The notes under the pieces were generated by a model, which saw nothing but the letters and a program-made list of their open reading frames with translations, was not told where the DNA came from and made no database searches. This document shows positions 21,340-32,200 of a stretch of DNA of 64,000 nucleotides, in pieces (the first letter of the stretch is position 1; each line of letters opens with the position of its first letter). A program made the translations under genes and the position numbers. Source of the stretch: Zingiber officinale (taxonomy: Eukaryota > Streptophyta > Magnoliopsida > Zingiberales > Zingiberaceae); the NCBI RefSeq assembly GCF_018446385.1, contig NC_055991.1, positions 119,641,794 to 119,705,793 of the forward strand, in the 5' to 3' direction.

Positions 21340-21780
21340 TCCTCAACGGTCGAGCGACGACCTTAAAACCTAGTTTACGCCAACGGTCAAACGGCTACAT
21401 TAAACCCTAGTCTACGCCAACGGTTGAGCGGAGATTTTAAACTCTAGTCTACGCTAACGGTCGAGCGATGACCTTAAACCCTAGTCTACGCCAATGGTCG
21501 ATCGACGACCTTAAACCCTAGTCTACGCCAACGGTCGAGCGGCGACCTTAAACCCTAGTCTACGTCAACGGTCTAGCAGCGACCTTAAACCCTAGTCTAC
21601 GCCAATGGTTAAGCAGCGACCTTAAACCCTAGTCTACGCCAACGGTCGAGCGATAACCTTAAACCCTAGTCTACATTAACGGTCGAGCGATGACCTTAAA
21701 CCCTAGTCTACACCAACGGTCTAGCGGCAATCTTAAACCCTTATCTTCCCCAACGGTCGAGTGACGACCTTAAACCCTTG
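21340..21780. repeat. Minisatellite of ~39-bp units with telobox motifs
   Basis: About eleven to twelve units of the form CTTAAACCCTAGTCTACGCCAACGGTCGAGCG.. at period about 38-40. Most contain AAACCCTAG, the plant telobox motif (AAACCCTA). It lies in the gypsy 3' region between integrase and the antisense ORF. Confidence 0.85.
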
Positions 21781-22177
21781 GGTCGATGAGCAGATAAGTG
21801 CCGACCTTATAATCCAAGAGCGATGAACGACTAACCATGAATACGAGCTACTAAAAAAGCTCCAAGTCTTCGAAGTACGACGATCGTTTGGGACTATTCT
21901 TCAAAATATACTCGTTGTCGATCGAAAAGTCGTAGAATCATAATGAGCAACTCTAAAAACAAAGCGGATGGATCGACTGGGTAAGACTAGTCGTTGCCAA
22001 CCGGAGGAGCCACGATGCCACAATTTTGCAATGATTGAAAGTCGAGTTGAAAAAACATACTAGAAGGAGATAAAGGCTTAGCCGAATGGGCTTGCATTCA
22101 TTAAAACTTCAAAATTTTATAAAGGAACTCTTAACCTCACTCAAGGTAATCTTAGGTATCGTCGAGCAACGATACGA

Positions 22178-24340
22178 TCAGCTTGTCTCGACTGATGACC
22201 TTACTCGATAAAGCAGCGGAGATGTAGCCACCCGCCTGGAGTTGGCCGAACACCCCTTCGATTGCCAAATCGAACAGGCGAAGGACCGGTCAGCGACCTT
22301 GTCATTGAAAGCGTCCGAGCAGATGTAGTTCCTCTTCATAACCTCAAACTGGCTAGGCTTGGCATCTTGATAAGTTTTTAAGACTGCTCGGGAGGCCTCC
22401 AGCTCATCCTTCGCGGTGACCAGCTCATTATTTTTTGCGGCAAGTTGGCCTTGAAGGGTAGTTTCTTCGGTCGACCGGCTCTTCCGTTCGACAACCAGGA
22501 AGTCTTCGGCTTCTTTGAGCTCCTTAGCGAGGGTCCATACCTCTTTATTCTTCAGGTCCAGGTCTTCGATGGCCCGAAGCTTCCTCGCATTAGCTGACTT
22601 AATCTTGGCATCAAAAGTGGTGATCTGCTTGTTAAGCCGAGCCAGCAGAGAGGCCTGCTCTGCGCTTTTTCGCCGCTCGGCCTTGAGTAGTGCAGCGCTC
22701 TTTGCCAGATCGCCCTTCAGCTTCGCCACCTCAGCATTTGTCTGCTCCTGAGAGGCGGAGGATTGGCCACTCGATGCCTTTAGCTTCTTGACTTCCTCCT
22801 CCAAAAATACGAGCCTTTGGCACATAACCAGACTCTTTACCCAATACTGTGAATAACCAGGAAAGTATGAGTGTCGACCAGGGATAAATTACAAAAACAG
22901 TAAAACACAACACTTATCCTAGTCGACATCTGGGTATGGCTGTCCGCAAGCGCCCCTGGAGACATCATCGCTGCACGGGCTCGGGCATCAGCCCATATAT
23001 GTACGAGCGACCCCTGGATGATTATTTGGTGCTCGGAGGCTCGGGATGCAGCGCTAGCCAACTCGCGCCATTCTTCAGTCAGTAGATAGAGAACCACCGT
23101 TATATGGCACCGACCGCTCGAGGCTGACTGGGCAGATGTCGCTCGTCCAGACGGTCGAGGCGAGGACGCCTGACGGATACTAGACTTTTTGACCTTGGAT
23201 GGTGGTAGCATGAAGGGGCGCTGGTGGTGCATAGAAAGTTCCTTCTAGCAGGCCAGATAATGATGGCGTCCAATCAGACGACTCAAGGGCAGCGGTCTCT
23301 TGGACGGGAGCGGGTGTCGAAGTTTCAACCCATTCGACAGACCGTACCACTGAGGATGCAGAGCGGGATAAAGGCTCTGCCCGACGCTTCTTACGCTTGA
23401 CTAGTGGTTCTCCTGAGGAATCCGAGCCAGAAGCCCCTTGAACTTGAATGATCGGAAGTCGTTTAGAGGGAGGGTGTGATCCACTAGTCGCTCCACCACT
23501 CATCAAGACAGGAGCCACTTCGCTCTCGTCTTGGGGGTCTTCTTGAGAGCCGACTGACTGCAGGCCGCGACTCTCCAACTCCTTCATAGCTGTCGCGTTG
23601 ATCGCGACATCTGCAAGCTTAGCCTTGCTGGCCAGACGTGCACGTGGCATGACTTCGATAGGAAGAAAAATCAGTTAGAATTAAAGGCAAGAGTGAAGAA
23701 GTTGCATACCTCGGCTGGATGGAAGCCGGGTGAGGATCAGACTCAAGCCGAAGATGTAGAGGACAACCTCCAGCAGCAACTTATGGATGACATATTTCTG
23801 ACCGACCAACATCAATGTTGTGTTGAGGTAGTTCGATTAGCTCTTGTACTATTTCAAGGGAGGCTGATTCGCCACTTCGAGCTGCCAGTGGGTCGGAAAG
23901 TCTGGCTGCTCGGGAAGACGTATAAAAAAAAAGTATTTCTTCCAATGCTTGTTGGAGGTCGACATTTTGTCAAAGAAAACTAAGCTCACTCGGGCTTAGA
24001 AAAGAAAAGTCCTTGGCTCGGATAATTTCGGGTAATAAAAATAGTTGAAGATCCAAGGAGTGAGAGGAATGTCGTGCAGGCGGAACAGAACAACTACCCT
24101 GCACAGCAGCTGAAAGGAATTCGACACTAATTAGTGAAGGGAGATGCAAAAGTATTTACAAACGGCAGGAAAGAAGAGATGAATAGGAAACTACAGACTG
24201 ACGGTAAATTGATCCCTAAAGAATGTAAGACAGCCGAGTGGCGGAGAGTTTGGCCGATCGGAAGAAGAAGGAAGAATAATTTTGTATCCCGAAGGAAACT
24301 CGAAGATGGCTGTCAAACTCTCAGCGTCGTCGGCGTCAAA
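22178..24340 (-). pseudogene. Antisense ORF of the gypsy element: Transposase_28-like domain plus coiled coil
   Basis: Reading the minus strand from about 24340 down gives a protein-like sequence resembling the plant 'putative gypsy type transposon' domain (PF04195): 'SSSDRPNSPPLGCLTFFRDQF', 'FQLLCRVVVLFRLHDIPLTP', 'YYPKLSEPRTFLF', 'DKMSTSNKHWKKYFF'. A low-complexity Ser/Pro region with basic KRKKRR follows (23650-23180 piece). A strong Lys/Glu/Leu coiled coil of about 130 residues forms the 22825-22178 piece. Several in-frame stops and at least two frame changes break it. Such antisense ORFs are known from Tat-lineage elements; their function is unsettled. No annotation as a host gene is justified. 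Confidence 0.7.
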
Positions 24341-25158
24341 CCTGGACTCAGTAGAGGTGTACCAAAGGCAGGGCCGCCGACGGGTGGCTGTGAGGAACTC
24401 GTTATTGCAAAAAACAGACAGTGAAAGGATGTGAGGGGAAGGGAGACTACTGGCAGAGTATCGCCAGAACACAAAGAAATGCCGAAAAATCAGAAGGAAA
24501 AGGACGATGGGAAGGAAGCTTACTAGAAGGGCGCCGGAGGAGCAGAAAAAGAAGAGTATCGCCGGAGCATAGAAACGAAGTCGCCGGAGAGCACGAAGAC
24601 GAGTGCGCAAAGGCAGCGACAAGCACGGGTTTATAAACCTAGGGGTCGGTCGACCAGAGCCGTCCAATCTAGGTCGCAGAAACCCAGACAGAAATCGGGC
24701 CGTTGAATTTAAAGTGCTAAAGGTCACATCACCGGTAGATATTCGCCTGTCACGTCAGGCGTACGACGACAGTGGGCGTGACACGTGGCGCCTCACTATG
24801 GGTTGACATTTAATGAGGGCAATTAAAAGGCATGGGAGCGCGCTCAGCCATAATGCGCAGAGATTTGCACGATTTCTCGAAAACATGGGTGACGTAAGCC
24901 GGGATCGCGTTCGCCTAAGGCAGCGCAAGAAGAGATTTCCAAGTATGGATGTTCATTGTGCCAATTGGCTTAAGGGAGCAGACCTATGGCTGAATGACAA
25001 TCTCCAACAGACCGACTGGCAGAGAGTGGTCACATAGCTGACCATTGGGCCACGTTAGTCCGATCAGAAAAGAAGGAGTGTTGGAGTTGATCAGGTGGAA
25101 AACTTCACAAATAATTTTGTCGAGTCAGTCGGACTTGCAACCTCCTTCGACTAAACTT

Positions 25159-25170
25159 GAGGGGGAGACA
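25159..25170 (+). other. Gypsy polypurine tract
   Basis: GAGGGGGAGACA a few bases before TGATGCAGTGATG, the start of the 3' LTR. Confidence 0.65.
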
Positions 25171-25172
25171 TG

Positions 25173-25320
25173 TGATGCAGTGATGATGAGGGGCCCCACC
25201 CCGTGGAGGATAGCAGCCACGGTGGAGGTCAAAGTCAAGGTGGTCAATGCACAAATAACATCGACTGATTGGACGAGCACACCTCGACCGAGGGGAGAAG
25301 GTCCGATCTGATCTGACCTT
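25173..25320 (+). repeat. Truncated gypsy 3' LTR
   Basis: Matches the first 150 bp of the 5' LTR (5797-5946) and then stops at CTGATCTGACCTT. The rest of the LTR, and any target duplication, is gone. Unrelated AT-rich DNA begins at 25321. Confidence 0.8.
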
Positions 25321-25552
25321 ATTAGGCAATTACAATCAAAATTATTTTAACATCGATAAGAATTGCACAAATATTTTTAATATTGACTATCTGAATAATT
25401 ATATTTAAAAAAAGACATTATAAGAAAATATGAGAATCTTATTTATTGTCATATATAATATATCCATAGTTTCATAATATTAGGAAAATTAAGATAATTA
25501 TTTTAATTTATAAAATTTTCACCTTATGCATTTTCCCTTCTTTCTTGACTTA
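25321..25552. other. AT-rich intergenic DNA upstream of FCA
   Basis: Nothing coding seen. Lies between the truncated gypsy LTR and the MITE. Confidence 0.5.
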
Positions 25553-26167
25553 GAGGGTGTTTAACTGGGTTTATAAGCTCTCTAAAATAGCTTATAAGTT
25601 ATTTTAGAATTTATAAGTTCTTCAAATTTGTTTGATGAAATTTTTTTCAAACAACTTATAAATTATCAAAATAAGTTATTTTGGAGCTTATAAGTTATTT
25701 TTAAAAAAGTATGGGAGACTTATTTTAAAAAAAAGATGTTATTTAAATAATTTTTTTCTCTAAAATATTCTTATATAATTTTATAAATTCCTATTTTATC
25801 CTCCGTAAATTTTTATAAACCTAATATCTTTCTATCTCCGTCGTTTTCTCTTCCAGCACCGTGTCATCTTTTCAATTTTTTTTTCTCCTGATGTAGAAAT
25901 TCGCCTAAACTCTTTATTAAGGAAAAACTCAAAATCCTCTATTAATAGTATTATATATTTTTTGATAATTTTATTAATAAAATTTTTTTATAATATTAAA
26001 TACATCAATATTTTAAATTGATGATAAAAAATTCAACTAAATATTTTAATAAATTATTTTTAAAATAAGACTTAATAACTTATTGATTTTCTAAAACAGG
26101 TTATAAGAACTTATAAGACGTACACGAGTTTATAAATTACTTTTAATAAATTTAGCACAACATCCTC
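25553..26167. mobile_element. Probable Tourist-like (PIF/Harbinger) MITE, 615 bp
   Basis: Imperfect terminal inverted repeats GAGGGTGTTTAAC and (reverse complement of the right end) GAGGATGTTGTG are flanked by TTA on both sides (25550-25552 and 26168-26170). TTA/TAA is the target preference of PIF/Harbinger elements. The interior is AT-rich with many CTTATAAG/TTATAAGT motifs and no ORF. Its right end lies only 55 bp before the FCA start codon. Confidence 0.55.
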
Positions 26168-26225
26168 TTAATCTTCTTGCCTACGGACGCACGAGGAGCA
26201 GAGCAAACCCTAGTCGTCGACCTCC

Positions 26226-29200
26226 ATGGACAGGCACCGCAACGAGCGCTTTGACGACCGCTTCGGAGACGGCGGTGGGAGGCGGCCGCCTTCTCGCTGG
26301 TCCTCCGGCAGTCCCACGGAGCGCCAGCACCGCTATCCCAGGAGCGGATCCGGCGGTGAGGGATTCGCCGGAGGAAATAGCGGCGCAGGAGGACGCTACC
26401 ATCCCTACCGTGAAATGCAAGACCTCCCTCCGACTCCAGCTGCTGCTGGGTTCCTTGGCGGAGATCCCGGGGCCTTCGGCCCGGCGCCGCCCGTCGGTGG
26501 CCCTATACGCGGATTCTCCGGTCGTGGTGGTTCTCCAGGTAAACCAAGATCTTAATTTCGCAGTTCGTTCTCGCTATTTACGAGTTAGGGTTCATGAGAA
26601 CGTTTGGTTCAACGGTTTAAGGGTTTTTTCTTAGGGACTCATTGGCAGTTTCCAACTTTATCTGATCATTGTGTTCCTTCGTCAGACTTCCCCCCTCCTT
26701 TTTATAGATAACTGCGAGGTAATAAGTCGTCTCCAGACGGTACCTCAACACAGATTCCTAAAGTTGAACTTGTAACTCCTAGGTTTCTTTTATACTGCGG
26801 GAATGACTTTGGAGAAGACGATGATGCGATCATGGCTCTAGTCTATAAATGAATATTCCACTTTTGCTTGTTATACCTTTTTCTACATAGTGAAGGACTA
26901 TTTCGGTTCTTGTTATTTAACCTGACGAGAATTGTCTTGCATTCCTGCGAACCACTCTTGTTGTGGAACAATATGTTCAATGACTTTGTATTTTCAGTTT
27001 ATGATCATCCCACCTCCACAACCTTCTAGGCGGGGAATTACTGAGCTACAAATTCAGTAGATGGCTGATACTAATTTAGTCAATCACATGTCTAGTAATT
27101 CAAAATTTTTGCATGTCTGAGTGGGAATGGGGTGATGCCATTTAGTTTGTCACTTGTCAATGTTTAGAAACCATCTGACTCTATAGCTCATCAGAAATGA
27201 ATTCTAAGTTTTCCATCTGTCTTATTTTTGTTGATATCCTAGTGCTACAACAGGGAAATCGAGCAGTGGACTTTTTGTTTTAGTGATTCTTGTACTGTGC
27301 TGAAATTCTATGTGATAAAGTTGAGATTGAGCTGGATTTTTGTTTTGTTCTAGAACATTTTCTGTGCGACTTGCATATGTTTTTCTAAGATATCGCTAAT
27401 TGGTTTATATATCGCTTTAATTGAAGACGGAATATTGAAACAAGCTAGCATGCTTAGTGAATTAACCCTGATGATCTTCATTCCAATGCATACTCTTTCT
27501 TCCAGGTTCATGTGAATGTATAGAAGTACTTGGTTTTATTCTTCCATGGTGTTTAAATATCTGTTCGTTTGAAGTATTTATTATATCTTTTATCTATGGG
27601 ATATAGAATATTTGAGAGTTTCTACTCATGTTCTCCATTAGGCCAATTCCGTAATCAGTTATCATATTTTATCATTTGAACATGTATATGAATTCCATCA
27701 GTTTTATTACTTATGTATCTGTTTGTTATGCCCACATCAAACTTTCACTATTGAAGGGCGTGCCTTTGCTGTTAGATTATATATTTTGCATAAATATTTC
27801 TTGCAAAAATTTAGTTTAGTAAATCAATAACGCAGTGGTGAATTTGTACCTTGTACAAATTGTCATGAGTTAAATATAAATTGGAATTGGTATCTTGTAC
27901 AAGTTGTTATGACTCACAAGTTGAGTTTAAAATTGAAGTTGGATTGATTTTCAGATACTTTTCATATATTTCATTGTGTATGTGTTCTACAACTCTGTTA
28001 ATCATGAAAATTTAGATTTTCCTATAAATAACGAAGCATGATGGTATTGATACGTTTAACCTTGAATGATCTTGCGATGTTGATTTTTTCCTCTTTCAAT
28101 TTCTATGAGAGTAATATAGTTTGCCCTTCCTAATTGCACAGTTTGATTATTGCATAACTTTTTTTTTATCATTTTATAATCACTATGTAGATCGCACTGG
28201 TGGAAATAAATTTGCCAAGCTTTTTATTGGAGCAGTTCCAAGGACAGCAACTGAAGAAGATGTAAGTGACTATTGCTACATTTACTGGTTGGGTTTTTTT
28301 TACCGTCTTTACCCTTCACATTTGTTGTCATTTTATCTCTTATCATCCCCATTTTCAAAACAGTTGTTTTCTATATTTCGGTAACACTTGCACTTGATGG
28401 GTTTCTCATTTGGCAATGATTTGTAAGTTTCAGTGTCTGGTTTAGATAGTCCTTACCTTTTCTTAGACTTAGAATCAAACATTAATAACAGCAATATTAA
28501 CTAGCTGGATATTACGTTGAAAACCTACCTCATTCGAAATGTGCAATTTAATTTTCCAAATATGTTCCAATATCTGTGCAAAACTGTTATCTCAATGGTA
28601 TAAAATAACTGAGATAGACTTGAGACATGAAATTGTGTTTCTCAATTTCTTTTTGTGGGGCTTCCATCAGGTACCAGATGATAGTTTCTATGGATTTTCA
28701 ATGAGCTATTAGACGATATTAATCATAGTGACTAGGATTTGACATTTGCTCTATTTTGAATGGTAACAGGGTTTCAGAACTTTTAATAGTGTGATAATTT
28801 TAATATAAAATATTTGGTTTTTAGATTCGTCCATTGTTTGAGGAGCATGGATATGTTATCGAAGTGGCATTTATAAAGGATAGGAAAACAGGAGAACAAC
28901 AAGGTATTTTCAAATTTCTTTTGTCTTTATATTTATTATCAACTCATTCTTTTCCAGGTTCCTGAGAATAAGCTGTGAACAATCTGGCCATCCCTCTTAT
29001 CAATTTTTTTTTGGAGCTGTTGCCACTTGCTATCCTTTTTTATGGCATGGTTCCTTCTTTTGCTATTTTTCTAGTACAAGATGAAGAAAATACCAAGACC
29101 ATTGATGGTTTATTGACTTTTAAGTCTTACTGTCAAGTACTGTGATACTGCAGTATCAGATGATGCCTTGATGCTGCAGCATTTTGTGAGTTGTGATAAA

Positions 29201-32200
29201 CAAGTCATCATATTTGGTCCATTTAAGTTTAGGTTCAGGATGATGTCAGTGTTTGGTTCTGGAATTGCTGTACTACAAGTGACATGATGCAATTATGCAA
29301 CTTATGCGTGCTTTCAAACTGTTCTAAGATATTCATATCCATTATGACCTATTCATTTGAAAAAAATTCATGCTTTGTGAATTGACCATTTTGAAGTTGT
29401 ACCTCTGTCGTTGGATATATGTCTAGATGCTCTTTGACCACCTGCTTGATATGGTCTGTTGGATTGGGTTGGAAGCTTGGATTTTTGACTTTATTGTTCA
29501 CTCTCATGTGAAAGCTGAAGCCATCCCACAATTCTTGGAGGATGTTTCTCCTCTATTGGCTGATTACTGGCATGAGCAAAGAAATGAGTGGCATGGGATT
29601 CCAAACTTTCATCCTAGTGCATGTTGTGTGCATTTGTAACTTTCACCTTGCCATCAATGGTTGTAGAATAGTCATGATTCTGAAGCGAATAATTGATCTT
29701 GGTCAACTCATGGATGTTTGATTTGCTTTTTTCTTCTCATTCTTCCTTGCAAGTAAATGGAGCCTTCTTCAGAATTTTATCTTTTGAGATTCATATTTCT
29801 GGTGGTGCAGATTGTGGTTGTGTTTCTTAGTTTGCAAATGAATTGATTCTTAACACACTGAATTACAAGCAAAATCAATTTTATTGAAGTATGACTTGTG
29901 GTTTGTCTTTGTTCGTGTAATCAAGCTGCAATTTCAATTTTGCTGAATGATGTTTGTTAACTTCGTTTAAATTGCATGTGTTGATAATATGGGCAATGGT
30001 TGTTTCTATGGCAGCAGTTTAATAAATTGGACTAAGATTTTGATATATGTGTTTGCCTGGTGGTCTTTCACTCTTAATACTGGTTGCTCAGCTCTTCATA
30101 ATTCTGAGTTTTTGCATTGTAATATTTGTATATCATATGGTCTCTTGAGAGCTCTGTTGATGTTAGAAAAATTTGTGATGCCAAGTGCTGATGTAAACAA
30201 GATCATGTGGTACATTGTTCATCTTTTTTGTGGTAGATGGGTATGATCTTTTGTTGATACAATTTAAATTGCTAAATTTGAGTTCCATCCTGGATGCCAA
30301 AAAGTACTTTAGATAGTTCTTGGAATTGATTGCCATTGACAAAAAGGGTTTTGTTGTTTGTGAGTATTACACTGCAATTTTGCATAACTATCAGAATCAG
30401 TTCTTCCATGTCCAAAATCTATTACTCCTATTTTGTTCTTCTATATGCTATATTCCTTCCCCGACAAACTGTGACTCTTCTGGTGGCTTGTTGATTTATG
30501 TGGTGCATAGTTATTCTTGTTTAGCTATTTTACAGGTTTACTTTGGCAGCAGTGGTTGTCTTATAAATTTTATAAAGGATAGTGATATGGTTGTATGTTC
30601 TTTTGTTTTTTCCTCATACCTCTGCTTTTGCTCATATTGATTATAGTATGTGCGTTGTGGTGTTTCAAATCTTCATCCACTGAAGTGTATGCCTACATCA
30701 CACAGATTAAAAAAATTGATTTGCTATTGTTCATAATTAATTGAGATCTGTTTGCCAATTTCATTCTATTTATTGTGTTGTTTGTTTATTAAGGAAACTT
30801 TGATTGATGTTAAATATCTTATGTCGTGCGCCCTGTGTTCAATGGTTCAACCTATATTCTATCAACGTTATTGAATGAGCAAGATATTCTACAAGGTACA
30901 AACTTGTGGATTATAGTTGATGTCAATGAGATGGTCCTTTTCAGTTAATAAATCTGTTACTTCTCTGGATTGTTTAGTTCACATTCTGATTTGATGGGGG
31001 ATATTTTTGACAGCATGGTTACTTATGTAGTGCCAACAGCCTTTACAGAGTCATGTTATTCTGTTAATGTTGTGTTAATTCATCCGAGAAAAAGCCATAA
31101 GATGGTTTAAAATTTTCTTTCCCTTTTCCCATTGAAATCATTAAAGGCGCTACAGTATATTTAAATGTTCAATAACATAGGAGAGCTTGTCTAGTTCTAC
31201 ATTTGAATCCTTGAATCTCAGAACTAGCTTGTTCATCTTGATAACCTCTTGTTACTTATCATCTGCCTATTTGATCTTATTTATCCCAACTAAAATATGA
31301 ATACTCAGGTGACTTTGAGAGCTCTTAGTTTGTTTGTTCTTTTAAGAACACAAATGTGTCTTTGATGCTTTACACCTTCCGTTTTGCTGTACTTTGGTTG
31401 TGTGTTCTGTTTGTGAAAAATCCAAATCCCTTGACGAGAAACGATTGTGAATATTTACCATGTGATGGCTGGAATCTTGTGTTTTGTTTTGTTGTTTCTC
31501 TGTATCAGCTGCTTCATAAGAAAAAAGTTGTAGAAAGAATAGGAATTTTCTAAGGCATTTGTGTAATGAAGGTATGTTTGTAAACATGTGTGTTATGTGA
31601 TTTCTTGTAAGATTTTATTTCGCTGGACTAAATAATGCAAATGTAGGTATTATTAACTTACGTTGTCATACTTAAAACTGTCATCATGCTGTGAGAAATG
31701 GTTTATTTTTTGGATACACTAGCTGATGATGGACAATTGATTATATTGTTCATTAGACTTTAGGGTGTGAACAGTTGGAGAAGATCGAATAAAAGCTCTA
31801 TTTAACATATAGAGATGTAGTGGATAATTATGAGCACAAGCTATATCCATAAACATATAGACAATGAATATTTTGTGCTTAGAGATGAGTTATTTTTAAG
31901 CAATTCACTGGATATGGTGCAACATACTCATTTCTTTGTGTGATGCGGGTCCTTGACCATTACTGAATTCAGTTGCAATGTTATGGAGAACTTTTGTTTC
32001 ATCAGTCATCACTAGCATTCAATTCATGGGGAAATTAAAATAGACCACTAGTGTGCAAATGTTGCCATTGAGAAAGGCTATACAAATATATAGTATGTGT
32101 CATTTATTTTTACACGTGGAAAATAAACCAAGCAATTGTGTTTGTATTTGGGAGCTTATGTTGTGGGCACTTGGTATGTAGTTTGATGCTAACGGCATTC

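Larger units (their letters stand above)
5797..25320 (+). mobile_element. Decayed Tat-type Ty3/gypsy LTR retrotransposon, interrupted by a copia element
   Basis: A 5' LTR (5797-6724) and a truncated 3' LTR (25173-25320) start with the same TGATGCRGTGATGATGAG. Between them, in gypsy order, lie gag, aspartic protease, RT, RNase H, integrase, a long 3' region with a minisatellite, an antisense ORF, and a polypurine tract (GAGGGGGAGACA, about 25159-25170). All sense genes carry stops and frameshifts. The copia element at 8830-18131 splits it; about 10.2 kb remains once that insertion is removed. The antisense ORF is typical of the Tat lineage (Grande, RIRE2, Retand and relatives). The 3' LTR is cut about 148 bp in, so the element is not bounded by a target duplication. 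Confidence 0.88.

Noticed and set aside
24191-24727. 178-codon minus-strand ORF with a Leu/Phe-rich, membrane-like N-terminus
   Set aside because: Only its last ~40 codons match the antisense-ORF domain; the hydrophobic N-terminal part looks like translated leader DNA, so no membrane protein is claimed.
29427-30640. Several 60-106-codon ORFs in FCA intron 3
   Set aside because: Intronic, AT-rich, without start context, homology or splice continuity with FCA exons.
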